Positions 1-8,711 of a DNA stretch of 47,517 nt are shown one piece after another (within the stretch, counting starts at the first letter, position 1; each line of letters starts with the position of its first letter). Location of the stretch: contig JAILAB010000031.1 of the NCBI GenBank assembly GCA_024681855.1, positions 1-47,517 of the forward strand, read 5' to 3'. The position numbers and the translations under genes were made by a program. This DNA comes from Elusimicrobiales bacterium. Its GTDB lineage: Bacteria; Elusimicrobiota; Elusimicrobia; Elusimicrobiales; UBA9959. The notes below the pieces were generated by a model. The model saw only the letters and a program-made list of their open reading frames with translations, was not told where the DNA came from and searched no databases.

Positions 1-2532
1 CTCGGAAATCTGCACATGGGCTGGAACAGCGGTGCTACAGCCATAATAAAATCAACTGTGGAAAAACAGGAAATAAAGGTAGGGTACAATGTATCCGGAA
101 ATCATCTTATTGTTGATCATGAGCACAGCGGTCTTATACAGAATTCAAACATAATCATTGGCAATAACAATGCTTTAACGGCAAATGCTTCGGATCTTGT
201 AAACATAGGTACGTTTTATAATAATGGAACAATTACTTTTACAGGCGGCACCAATAATAATGTCATAAGCAAATATTCTGGGAACAGTTATTTGTATATA
301 ACAGGCGATGTTTCAAATGCCGCAGCCATAGATGTTACTTTCGTTGAAATTGATGAAGGGGCTTCGCTAACGCTTGCCGAAAACGGCGCGATAACACTTG
401 ATGGCAGTATTGAGAATAATGGAACGCTGAATATAAACGAGGCGGAATTTTCCGTGGCTCTCGGAGGCGCTGCATTAAATAATCATGGCCTTGTTTCATT
501 TGGCGATACGGGTACTTTGCAGGCTTATAATATTTTCAATCACGAAGGTTCCACCATGTCGGTAAGGAATATTGAGAACCTTACTTTCAATAATCTTGCC
601 AATAACGGCCTTCTTAACGTGAAAGGCACGCTTTCCAAAAGCGTATCCGGCTCAGGCACTGTTTCAGTGCTTAACGGCTCCCTGACGGTAAATGATGATG
701 TTTCAATTGGCAGCAACTCAACATTGATTACTGATCAGACGGAATTTACAGCCCGTGCCGGGCTTTTTGCAGCCCCTGTAACAAACAATGGCAGGCTTAA
801 TCTTTCGCAGGGAACGCTATCCCAGAACATAAGCGGGCCTTCCGGGCAGACATACATAGATTCCGGCAGCGGAACGGTAAACATAGCGGATAATGTTGTT
901 TTAAGCCAGAGCCTGATTTACAATGCCGGCGGCAGCACATTGATCGCAAATGCAGGTTCTTTTTCCGGAACAGACGAGGTGCGCAACAACGGCTCAATGG
1001 AGCTGACAGGCGGCACTTTGTCCTCCCCGGTTTCAACGGATGGTGCCGGACAGCTGTCAATATCCGGGAATGTGGCTTTGGAAGGAATAAGCATAGCCAA
1101 TAACATTAATGTAGGCAGCAATGCATCTCTGGACATAAGCAGTCATGCTGTTTCAGTAACAGGCAATATTGACATGTCAGGAATGCTTAAAATGCGCGTT
1201 TCCGGCATTTCTGCTGATTCTTCAGCTTACGAGGGCGGGAGCCTTAACGTAAATGGCACACTTGATATTGCTGCGGAAGGCACAAAGCTGGGCATTGTTG
1301 TTGACGGCGCGCTGGAGCGCGGTGAGCACACAGGCAATCTGCAGCTTATATCCGCAACAGCAATGAATGGCGAATTTGAGTCCCTGCAGGACCTGTCAAA
1401 TCACCGCTATGCGGTAACTTCCGCTGGCGGCGGGCTTTACAATATCGCCATGCTTAGAACCATAAGCGAAACAGTAAGCGAGGGAGGAGGAAACTCCAAT
1501 GTCTCGGCTGCTGCGGAAGCATGGGAAAATGTTTCAGGCCTTGGCAATGATAAGGCTGCCGCATTGAAAAATAAAATAATGGAACTTTCACAGCTTGGTT
1601 CCCCGAAAGATTATGTGAATGAGCTGAAAAAAATTATGCCAGGGGAAAGCAATGCCGCCCAGTCGGCTGCTTTGGGCATAATCAGCGAGGCAGGAAGGAA
1701 TCTTGGAAACAGAACGGAAGCAAGGCAGCTGGCCATGGCTGAATCCCGCTTCAGGGGCCTGGCTTCAGGAGACGCTGGCGCAAAAAATTCCGTATGGGCT
1801 AAGGCAATGGGCAGCTTTTCGTCAAAATCCGGTGCCGGAGAATTTGACAGCCTGGCTGCCGGAACAATGGCAGGCTTTGACCGCATTCTTGACAGCGGAC
1901 TTCTGCTTGGCATAGGTTATGCTTATTCCAGCATTGACGCAGATGCAGACGCGCATGACCTGACTGCCACAGGCCATTCCGTATTCCTTTATGCTGGCAG
2001 GGAACTTAATGATTCATGGAATCTGCATGGCAATATTATGTATGGCACTGCTGATTATGAGGACAAAACTTCAGAAGTTTCTTCAGAGTACAAGGTGCAG
2101 AATTATGGCGCGGAGGCAGTTGTAAGTTACAGGAAGGCTGGGAATTTCCTGCCGGAAGCGGGAATAAGATATACTCATATAGCGGCTGATGACTATAAGG
2201 ATTCTATAGGTTCGGAGATTTCTTCCGATGCCGATGATATATTCACTGGCATAGCCGGGCTGGGTTATTCTTTCCCATGGAAGGACTGGAAAGCCATGGC
2301 CAATATAAGGTTTTCCTATGACCTTATGAGCGATGACCGCAAAACCTCCGTTAAAATAGGAGATCAGTCCTACCATATAGTTTCTGATAAAATGGATCCG
2401 TTCGGAGTGGAAGCCGGCATATCCGGCTCAAAGGTCTTCGGCGGCATAGAGCTGAACCTTGCCTATGACTTCGCATATAAGAATGAGTATATGTCGCATC
2501 ATCTTTCAGCCAAAGGAACATACCGTTTCTGA
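1..2532 (+). CDS. Autotransporter, passenger plus beta-barrel (5' end outside window)
   Basis: This is a type V secretion protein. The reading frame is open from the first base of the window, so the start and signal peptide lie upstream and only about 843 residues are visible. The first ~480 residues are a low-complexity passenger rich in Asn, Gly, Ser and Thr with recurring hydrophobic-N-N-G patterns, typical of a right-handed beta-helix. After a helical linker, the last ~250 residues (from about base 1785) form an autotransporter beta-barrel: alternating hydrophobic and polar strands, many Gly and aromatic residues, and a C-terminal TYRF ending in Phe, the usual signal for barrel assembly by BAM. 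No protease or adhesion motif is recognisable in the passenger, so the exported function is unknown. A strong terminator follows. Confidence 0.88.
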   Translation, partial: LGNLHMGWNSGATAIIKSTVEKQEIKVGYNVSGNHLIVDHEHSGLIQNSNIIIGNNNALTANASDLVNIGTFYNNGTITFTGGTNNNVISKYSGNSYLYITGDVSNAAAIDVTFVEIDEGASLTLAENGAITLDGSIENNGTLNINEAEFSVALGGAALNNHGLVSFGDTGTLQAYNIFNHEGSTMSVRNIENLTFNNLANNGLLNVKGTLSKSVSGSGTVSVLNGSLTVNDDVSIGSNSTLITDQTEFTARAGLFAAPVTNNGRLNLSQGTLSQNISGPSGQTYIDSGSGTVNIADNVVLSQSLIYNAGGSTLIANAGSFSGTDEVRNNGSMELTGGTLSSPVSTDGAGQLSISGNVALEGISIANNINVGSNASLDISSHAVSVTGNIDMSGMLKMRVSGISADSSAYEGGSLNVNGTLDIAAEGTKLGIVVDGALERGEHTGNLQLISATAMNGEFESLQDLSNHRYAVTSAGGGLYNIAMLRTISETVSEGGGNSNVSAAAEAWENVSGLGNDKAAALKNKIMELSQLGSPKDYVNELKKIMPGESNAAQSAALGIISEAGRNLGNRTEARQLAMAESRFRGLASGDAGAKNSVWAKAMGSFSSKSGAGEFDSLAAGTMAGFDRILDSGLLLGIGYAYSSIDADADAHDLTATGHSVFLYAGRELNDSWNLHGNIMYGTADYEDKTSEVSSEYKVQNYGAEAVVSYRKAGNFLPEAGIRYTHIAADDYKDSIGSEISSDADDIFTGIAGLGYSFPWKDWKAMANIRFSYDLMSDDRKTSVKIGDQSYHIVSDKMDPFGVEAGISGSKVFGGIELNLAYDFAYKNEYMSHHLSAKGTYRF

Positions 2533-2553
2533 CAGACCTGAACGGTGGTTATG

Positions 2554-2585
2554 AAAACGGCACGGGAAACCGTGCCGTTTTTATT
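2554..2585 (+). terminator. Rho-independent terminator of the autotransporter gene
   Basis: A perfect 9-bp stem (ACGGCACGG at 2557-2565 with CCGTGCCGT at 2570-2578) closes a GAAA tetraloop and runs into a T-rich stretch. It lies 25 bases after the autotransporter stop codon. Confidence 0.93.
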
Positions 2586-2596
2586 TTCAAAATGAG

Positions 2597-2602
2597 TATA
2601 AT
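2597..2602 (+). promoter_or_regulatory. -10 box TATAAT six bases before the start of the next gene
   Basis: A perfect TATAAT at 2597-2602 is followed by six bases and then the ATG at 2609. Transcription would begin at or next to the start codon. No Shine-Dalgarno sequence is present, so the mRNA is predicted to be leaderless. Confidence 0.55.
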
Positions 2603-2608
2603 TCTATT

Positions 2609-2935
2609 ATGGAAGGCTGTAAATTATCCGTAAAAATAACCGTTATGCGCAAGGCGGCTTATCATGATCTTATGGCAGAGCATGAAAATCCCATGGAAAA
2701 TCCCTGCCCAATGGCAGAGGGCATGGTGTTTATTTCAAGGCATGGCATGCGGCCTGAAGCCTTATGTGAAAATGCCTGGCCTTCCCTTGAGCCTTTTGTA
2801 AGGGAACTGTCCCGCGGCGGCGGGAATTTCTATGGCAATTGGATGAAAAACCCTAAAAGCGCAATGATTTCATGCAATGACGGCTTCAGGCCTGTGAGTT
2901 TTCTTTTGGAAGCGGAGGATGCGGAATCTTTATAA
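2609..2935 (+). CDS. TIGR04076 family protein
   Basis: This is a 108-residue protein of unknown function. It matches the small TIGR04076 family in its layout: an N-terminal strand with KITV, a CPMAEG turn, a segment like GMRPEALCENAW, and a C-terminal MISCNDGFRPVSF block containing the family-typical C-x-DG-x-RPV pattern. The conserved cysteines (residues 33, 53 and 90 approximately) suggest metal or redox chemistry, but no activity is established for the family. It is probably cytoplasmic, since there is no signal peptide or membrane segment. It stands alone between the autotransporter terminator and the Sel1 protein and appears to have its own promoter directly abutting the ATG. Confidence 0.72.
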   Translation: MEGCKLSVKITVMRKAAYHDLMAEHENPMENPCPMAEGMVFISRHGMRPEALCENAWPSLEPFVRELSRGGGNFYGNWMKNPKSAMISCNDGFRPVSFLLEAEDAESL

Positions 2936-2971
2936 ACATTATGAAAATCCGCATTCAATTCCGCTTTATTT

Positions 2972-5125
2972 ATGGCATCTGATAAACATTCACTCTTTCA
3001 AGAAGCCGCAAAGCTTGTCATAGCCGGCAAATACATTGCTGCCGCCAGGGCTTTTCGCGCGATTGGGGAATATGACGGCTTTCCTTTGAGCGATTGCTCC
3101 GTGCTTTTTGATGCCATGCTATGCCCCAATGCGGAAGAAGCAGGAAAAATGTTTAGGGCGGAGGCCTGCAAGGGAAATAAGCTTGCTGCCTGCTGTAATT
3201 TCCTTTCATGGCTGGATTATTCATCATGTTTTGTCAGCCGCGCAGCTGCTGATTTTGACATTTATGCGGCTCTTGAATGTTTGGAACAGGCTAAAAATCT
3301 ATGCGGCCCTATTGCCGCCAAGATGTCAGAAGTTTTTTTTGCCGGTGAGGTCATGTCAAAGCCTTTCAGGGCTTTTAAGGCAAAGCTTCGGAGTTTGGGC
3401 GAAGACCCTGAAGCCTTGCGCATTTTGGGAGATATTCATCTTAAAGGCATAAGCTGCCCTGTCAGTGAGAAAAGGGCAGCGGCTTATTATAAGTCTGCGG
3501 CGGAAAAGGGGAATGCCAAAGCCATGTTCAGGCTTGGCCTGCTTTATTTGTCTGGAGCTGTTCCATGCGGCAGTTCAGGAATGAAATCTCATTCCGGCGC
3601 AAGCCTTGCCATGGAACAGGCCTTAATTCTTTTCAAGTCCGCGGCAGCGCAAGGCCTGCCTGAGGCATTTCTTGAGACAGGCAAGGCCATATTGTCACGC
3701 ATGGTGCCTGGGGCGGCAATGGGAGATGCCGTGCCGCTAATAGAAAAAGCTGCGGAACTGGGCAGCGTTCAGGCATGGCGCATTTTAGGAAAAATGTATT
3801 TCTATGGCCTTGGCAAGGAGCAGAACCGCGATTTGGGTCTCAGGCTTATGGAACGTTCGTATATTGCCGGCGACCCTTTAGGCACATTTGAGACTGGCCT
3901 TGCCTATTATTATCATGGCCCTTTTCAGCAGGCGGAAAATATGAAAAGGGCATTTGAATGCTTTAGCCTTGCGGCCAGCCGGGGAATAGCCGAGGCCTGG
4001 AAAATGACAGGACGCATGTTTTTTCTTCCCGGCGCGGAAGGCAAAAGCCAGGCTGGCACCAAAAAAGACGATATTGCCGCAAGGAAATGCTTTGAAATGG
4101 CTGTTGAGCAGGGCTGCCTTTCCGCAATGCATGATTTGGCTGAACTGTATTATGACAGGGGAAAAGAGCCTGATTTCCGCAAAGCTTTTGAACTGTTTGC
4201 CGCGCTTGCGGAAACAGGTTATGCCCCGTCGCAGTACAGGGCTGCGCTTATGCTTAGGGATGGGATAGGCACGGAAGAAAACATGAAAAAAGCCTGTGAA
4301 CTGCTTTGCGGGGCTTCCGGCCAGGGCTATGCCGAAGCCTCATATCAGCTTTTTGAGTTTGCTCTGCGTGGCTTTGGCAGTTATAATTTCCGCTGCTTTA
4401 AGTCTTTTGATTTTTTACTGAAAGCTCTCCGCGAGGGCAGCAATTCCGCTTATCTTTTCATCAGAAATGGCAGAAAGAGCGATCATTTTCCCGTAATGCT
4501 TAAAGAACTCTTCTTTGAAAATTTTCTTTGCAATATGAAGAGGCTTCTTTTGTCAGGCAAGAGAAAAGACAGTTTTCCTTTTTTTCTTTTCGCGCTTGCA
4601 AATGCCGAACTTCTTGTGCCAGTTAAGAATCTGCCAGATAAGCCGGATACGGCGGCCTTAAATCAAAAACTGTGCGGAAGCAGGAAAGAAATGGATGAAG
4701 AGGCTTTGCTTGAAGGCTTAGGCCGGGCTATTCTGGGAACGGGAAGAATGCGCTGTTCCGCTGTGCTTGCAGAAGCAGAAACAGAAATATTTCCTTATGA
4801 CTTTTCTTTAGATGCCGGGCAAACAGTCAGGCCGGAAGAAGCAGCTGCCAGAAAGGCGGAAAAAATATTTCCTGTTTTTTCATGCCGTTCAGAAATACCT
4901 GCTTCCTGGCTAAAAAAATACCGTTTTCTGCCTATTCCGGCAGCCAGGTGCTTTGATTTCTTCTTAGGTTTTATGAAAAAAAACTCTTTCCCTTATGGGA
5001 TTGTTCTGGACCCGTTAGGCTCAAAGCCTCTTTTTCTTAGAAAAGGCTATGCTTTTCTGCTGGACAATCTTCCAGGCCTTGAACAGTATTACAGAAAGCC
5101 TTCGCCTGAACAATATCGCTGGTGA
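2972..5125 (+). CDS. Large Sel1-repeat (TPR-like) protein
   Basis: The 717-residue product carries a solenoid of Sel1-like repeats over roughly residues 130-470. Each unit shows the A-x-Y-Y/F-K-x-A-A-x-x-G-x-x-x-A pattern followed by L-G-x-x-Y-x-x-G, for example AAAYYKSAAEKGNAKAM near residue 165. The N-terminal 120 residues and the last ~240 residues are not repeats and match nothing I recognise. There is no signal peptide or lipobox, so it is probably cytoplasmic, unlike the second Sel1 protein in this window. Sel1 proteins usually act as scaffolds in multiprotein or stress-response complexes; no partner is evident here. The start is the ATG at 2972, with no convincing Shine-Dalgarno sequence. 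The gene converges on the MFS gene with a 43-base gap. Confidence 0.75.
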   Translation: MASDKHSLFQEAAKLVIAGKYIAAARAFRAIGEYDGFPLSDCSVLFDAMLCPNAEEAGKMFRAEACKGNKLAACCNFLSWLDYSSCFVSRAAADFDIYAALECLEQAKNLCGPIAAKMSEVFFAGEVMSKPFRAFKAKLRSLGEDPEALRILGDIHLKGISCPVSEKRAAAYYKSAAEKGNAKAMFRLGLLYLSGAVPCGSSGMKSHSGASLAMEQALILFKSAAAQGLPEAFLETGKAILSRMVPGAAMGDAVPLIEKAAELGSVQAWRILGKMYFYGLGKEQNRDLGLRLMERSYIAGDPLGTFETGLAYYYHGPFQQAENMKRAFECFSLAASRGIAEAWKMTGRMFFLPGAEGKSQAGTKKDDIAARKCFEMAVEQGCLSAMHDLAELYYDRGKEPDFRKAFELFAALAETGYAPSQYRAALMLRDGIGTEENMKKACELLCGASGQGYAEASYQLFEFALRGFGSYNFRCFKSFDFLLKALREGSNSAYLFIRNGRKSDHFPVMLKELFFENFLCNMKRLLLSGKRKDSFPFFLFALANAELLVPVKNLPDKPDTAALNQKLCGSRKEMDEEALLEGLGRAILGTGRMRCSAVLAEAETEIFPYDFSLDAGQTVRPEEAAARKAEKIFPVFSCRSEIPASWLKKYRFLPIPAARCFDFFLGFMKKNSFPYGIVLDPLGSKPLFLRKGYAFLLDNLPGLEQYYRKPSPEQYRW

Positions 5126-5168
5126 CTGGCTGCATAATATCTGGCAGTTTTGCCTGCCGAAAAGCCAT

Positions 5169-6389
5169 TTATTTCTGTATTGTTTTTTCTGACTTGTTCA
5201 GCGTTTCGCCGCTTTTAAGCACTGTTTTGTATTGGATTCTTATTAGCATTGCCGCGCTTATGAAGAAGCAGGCCAGTATTACCGTTTCCATGGCATGTAT
5301 GCCAAGAATGTCAGCGAAGCGGCTTTGGAATCCTGCAATGAGCATCATGGCTCCCCATGCCGTGAGCGTGTTAAGGCTGCCGAAAGCGGTTTTGTCTCCA
5401 GTGGAAGGGAACATTTGCGGAATGGTGATTATTAAGGCCATTGAATAAACCCGGTCTAAGAGCATAAAGGCCGCAATCATTCCTATTGTGAGGCCGGCAG
5501 CGAATTTGCCGTATATGAAAAGCGGAAGCAGAACAGCTGAAATGCCTATGCTTGCAAGCAGTGTTTTTTTCTGCCCAAAAATCTTTATTATTTTATTTGT
5601 TGAGAAATTTACAGCAGCCTCGGCCAGCCCTATTATCAGCAGCGCAAAGCTGATGTCTTTTATGTTCATGCCATAATGCTTGTAAAACCATATTCCGCAG
5701 AAGGAATAAAAGCCGAAATAGGCCATGCGGTTTATGGTTATGCCTATGTAATAGTTTAAGGCATGAGGCACTGAAAGGGCTTTTACATAAGGTTTTATTA
5801 TGCCGGAGCTTTTGTTTTCTTCCAAGTGCATATCCGCCTTTTCCGGAAAAAAGGCGTAAAGCAGAAGGCCGCTGCCTGTTGTAAGCGCGGCTATTATTTC
5901 CATTGGCAGCTGCCAGGCTATTTTCCATGCCAGCAAGCCTGCCAGCGGCACGCCTATTGCCGTGGCCAGCGGTCTTGCTGACATGAGCACGGCAATCATT
6001 GCCGGAAAATTATCCTTGGAAACTCCGTGAAATGTTATGCGCCACATAAGCGTGGCTATAAGGCCGGCTGCGAAACCGGCCGCCATGCGGAATATTATTG
6101 CTGCCGCAAAAGATGATGTGAGCGCAAAGCCTGTTTGTGCTATGCCCATTGCAAGCACTGTGCCTAAAAGCATTTTTTTTGCGCGGCCCATAGATATAAG
6201 CGCAGGCCCTAGCAGCAGCGCTAGGGCCGTTGCTCCGCTGCATACCGAAATTAGCAGCAGGGCAGATGCTTCCGCAATGCCAAAAGTTCTGCTTATCGGA
6301 TTCACCAAAGGCGAAATTGCATTGTCAATTGCATTGAATGCGAATATTAATATGAAAGAGGATATTATGGCAATTTTTTCTTTATTCAT
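5169..6389 (-). CDS. MFS transporter, last gene of the rSAM/ATP-grasp cassette
   Basis: The 406-residue protein is a major facilitator superfamily transporter with about 12 hydrophobic helices and a charged central loop around residues 185-200 (PEKADMHLEENK). The loop after helix 2 contains GPALISMGRAKK, the MFS motif-A position. The substrate cannot be read from sequence, but the set of genes upstream suggests export of a small peptide-like product or uptake of its precursor. It starts 44 bases after the ATP-grasp stop codon on the same strand and is very likely cotranscribed. The tail is Lys/Glu rich. Confidence 0.82.
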   Translation of the reverse strand: MNKEKIAIISSFILIFAFNAIDNAISPLVNPISRTFGIAEASALLLISVCSGATALALLLGPALISMGRAKKMLLGTVLAMGIAQTGFALTSSFAAAIIFRMAAGFAAGLIATLMWRITFHGVSKDNFPAMIAVLMSARPLATAIGVPLAGLLAWKIAWQLPMEIIAALTTGSGLLLYAFFPEKADMHLEENKSSGIIKPYVKALSVPHALNYYIGITINRMAYFGFYSFCGIWFYKHYGMNIKDISFALLIIGLAEAAVNFSTNKIIKIFGQKKTLLASIGISAVLLPLFIYGKFAAGLTIGMIAAFMLLDRVYSMALIITIPQMFPSTGDKTAFGSLNTLTAWGAMMLIAGFQSRFADILGIHAMETVILACFFISAAMLIRIQYKTVLKSGETLNKSEKTIQK

Positions 6390-6433
6390 TTCTTTTATTG
6401 GCTGTTCCGATATGATCTTGTTGTTATGCCTGG

Positions 6434-7687
6434 TTATGCTTTCCCTTGCAGTATTTTAAGCCCCAGTTCGGTAAATTCCGGATCATGGGAAAATACAGTG
6501 GCGGAGAATCCGCCCTCAAACGGGGGGGCGGTTATAACTGCCCCTTCGCTTGCCCCCGGCTCTGTTATGAGCAATGGCCGGCCATTTATTTTTCGGCCTT
6601 TGAACTGGCTGATGAGCGCAGCGGTGGCTGTTTCTTTTGTTTCTATGGCTTCACGGCAGGCAATGCTCATATTGCGCCATGAAGGGCCGAAGTATTTTTC
6701 CGCAAATTCCGTAACATAGCCGAAACCGTTGCTGCGGAAATTACATTCCAATGCTATCGGAGAGCAGGGATCCTCTTTTGTGAAAGCCCAGTCTAAATTT
6801 AAATATCCTCTTGCGCCTGAAAGCTGCATGGCTTCGGCAAGCCTTTTCGTGTATTCCTGAACGCGCATGCGGCCTTTTTCTTCCGGGTATGGATATTCGA
6901 ATCCTGTCCAGCCTCCGTTTTTGAATACCTGCTTGTCTGTGCCTATGAATGATGCTGAGTCGGCATCCAGATATGCCAGCGAGCCTGCCACTGAGTTTAG
7001 ATTAAGAAAAGGCTCTATCAGCACTTTGCCTCCGCTATACCAGCTGGAAATGTCTTTTAGAAGTTCTGCGGCCTTGCCATGCTTATTGCCTGCGCCTCCG
7101 GCATATTTAACTTTGCGCAGCATTATCTCATTGTATTTTGCCGCAGAAGCCTTTATGGCGTTTTTCAGCTCTGGCAGCGAAGAGGCTTCCAGCCCCGGCA
7201 CTGTCGGAATGTTTAGCGTAGCGGCAAGTTTCTTGAATGAGCCTTTGTCATTAAGCACATTTATCATGCCGTGCCATACCAGTTCCATGTGCGTGAGCTG
7301 TGTGGTAAGCCCCAGCGCTCTTGCCAGCCGCACTATTCTCGGAGTTTCTATGAAAGGCTCTATTTTCCAGATGCCATTTTCAGTTTTTTTCTTTAAGGCA
7401 TTAAGCGTTTCATCGCATTCCAGTATGGAATCCGCCATTGTGTATGGTTCGGAAAGATGATTAAAGCGGAAAAGGCATTGGCTTTTGGGCTGCAATTGAA
7501 GCAGATGGATTATATAATCGGCGAAATCATCAGGCACCTGCGTGGGCAATACGAGGCAGTCCCCGGGCCTTAGGCATAACATGAAACGGGGAAATATGCG
7601 CATGGTCTTGGTTGCAACATTATGCGCATAAAAAGGGTCATCCTCCGGGAGAGCTTCCTCAGCGTTAGCAACCCATAGCCTAGGCAT
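6434..7687 (-). CDS. ATP-grasp ligase with pre-ATP-grasp domain (PGM1-like)
   Basis: The 417-residue protein has an N-terminal region with LCLRPGDCLVLPTQ (about residues 37-50), which resembles the pre-ATP-grasp domain found with PGM1-type peptide ligases. An ATP-grasp fold follows: IMLRKVKYAGGAGNKHG (about 189-205) fits the ATP-binding Lys and glycine-rich loop, KVLIEPFLN the adenine-binding strand, and ALECNFRSNGFGYVTEF (about 309-325) the metal-binding E-x-N motif. ATP-grasp enzymes join a carboxylate to an amine through an acyl phosphate, often in peptide natural products or amino-acid dipeptides. Its start overlaps the radical SAM gene by 8 bases, so the two are translationally coupled. 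The exact substrates are unknown. Confidence 0.75.
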   Translation of the reverse strand: MPRLWVANAEEALPEDDPFYAHNVATKTMRIFPRFMLCLRPGDCLVLPTQVPDDFADYIIHLLQLQPKSQCLFRFNHLSEPYTMADSILECDETLNALKKKTENGIWKIEPFIETPRIVRLARALGLTTQLTHMELVWHGMINVLNDKGSFKKLAATLNIPTVPGLEASSLPELKNAIKASAAKYNEIMLRKVKYAGGAGNKHGKAAELLKDISSWYSGGKVLIEPFLNLNSVAGSLAYLDADSASFIGTDKQVFKNGGWTGFEYPYPEEKGRMRVQEYTKRLAEAMQLSGARGYLNLDWAFTKEDPCSPIALECNFRSNGFGYVTEFAEKYFGPSWRNMSIACREAIETKETATAALISQFKGRKINGRPLLITEPGASEGAVITAPPFEGGFSATVFSHDPEFTELGLKILQGKA

Positions 7688-8642
7688 AGAATGTTCCGTC
7701 GCAGATCATGTTTTTTTTGTATTTATTGTGATTGAATCCTTTTACGCTCTTCAAGGAGCATAATACAAATTCAAAGCCTCTGCTGTTTAGCGCATCTGCC
7801 ATTTTTTCCGCAGAAGCCTTTATTGCTTCATTTTTCAAGGCTTGAGATGCAGTGTCCTCCTGTCCTGGCAGAACGGAACGCGTTCCCGTAAAATCATAAT
7901 CTGCCATTATCTTTTTCAGCAGTTCCGCCGGCATGGCTTCTTTCATTGCCGGCATCATGCCAGAAGAAAACAGCAGATAAGAGAACATTACTCTGTTCAG
8001 CCTGCGTTCCCTTAGCATGTCAAGAAAGGCTGTGATTGCTTCCTCTGAATCATCTATTCCGGCTACCATAGGGTCAAGATGTATTGTGGTTTTTACGCCG
8101 GCTGCATTTAGCCTGGCTGCTGCGTCAAGGCGGTCAGAAAGCTTTTTCAGGCCTCTGTCCAGGCTTTCAAGAGGAGCGGGGTTTAATGCTGCGGAAGGGC
8201 GCACGGCCTCATTATAGGAAAACTTTTCTTTGTATTTTTCCATAAGCTGTAAAGACTGCTCGTCAGGGATTCCCTTTGTTGTTATTATTATCCTGCGTAT
8301 TTTTGATTCCGCAAGCGTCTTAATTACCTGATAAGAGAGTCCGTTTCCGGCAAAAGACGGCGTGAAAATATCTGTGTATCTTGAAAGCTTCAGTATGTCT
8401 ATTTCGCCTGAATCAGCTTTTTCTTTTATGCGGCGGAGCAGCTCTTCTTCAGGAAAAAGCGGCACAGGCCTGTTAAATTGCGTTTTCTTTTCTTCAAGCG
8501 TGTTAAGCACTATTTTACGGCTTCTTGCATAGCAGTATGGGCAGGAATGTTCGCAGCCTGTCCAGGGTTCCATATAATGGTATTTGCCATACCAGCATGT
8601 TCCTAATGGTCCTTTTGAAAAAAGCTCTATTGTTTCGCTCAT
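7680..8642 (-). CDS. Radical SAM protein (spore-photolyase-like, COG1533 type)
   Basis: The 320-residue protein carries the radical SAM cluster motif C-x3-C-x2-C at C30, C34 and C37, inside GCEHSCPYCYARSR. The CPYCYAR form is characteristic of the spore-photoproduct-lyase-like branch (COG1533). Later blocks such as RIIITTKG and TIHLDPMVAG fit the successive beta strands of the half TIM barrel. There is no SPASM or B12-binding domain. It would cleave S-adenosylmethionine to a 5'-deoxyadenosyl radical; the target molecule is unknown. A good Shine-Dalgarno sequence (AGGAG) precedes the start. The 3' end overlaps the ATP-grasp gene. Confidence 0.85.
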   Translation of the reverse strand: MSETIELFSKGPLGTCWYGKYHYMEPWTGCEHSCPYCYARSRKIVLNTLEEKKTQFNRPVPLFPEEELLRRIKEKADSGEIDILKLSRYTDIFTPSFAGNGLSYQVIKTLAESKIRRIIITTKGIPDEQSLQLMEKYKEKFSYNEAVRPSAALNPAPLESLDRGLKKLSDRLDAAARLNAAGVKTTIHLDPMVAGIDDSEEAITAFLDMLRERRLNRVMFSYLLFSSGMMPAMKEAMPAELLKKIMADYDFTGTRSVLPGQEDTASQALKNEAIKASAEKMADALNSRGFEFVLCSLKSVKGFNHNKYKKNMICDGTFYA

Positions 8643-8711
8643 AAGCTTCTCCTTTTTGTTCTATGCTTATATAAAATCTGATATTTAGCCCTTAAAAATT
8701 TTTAGAGTTGT

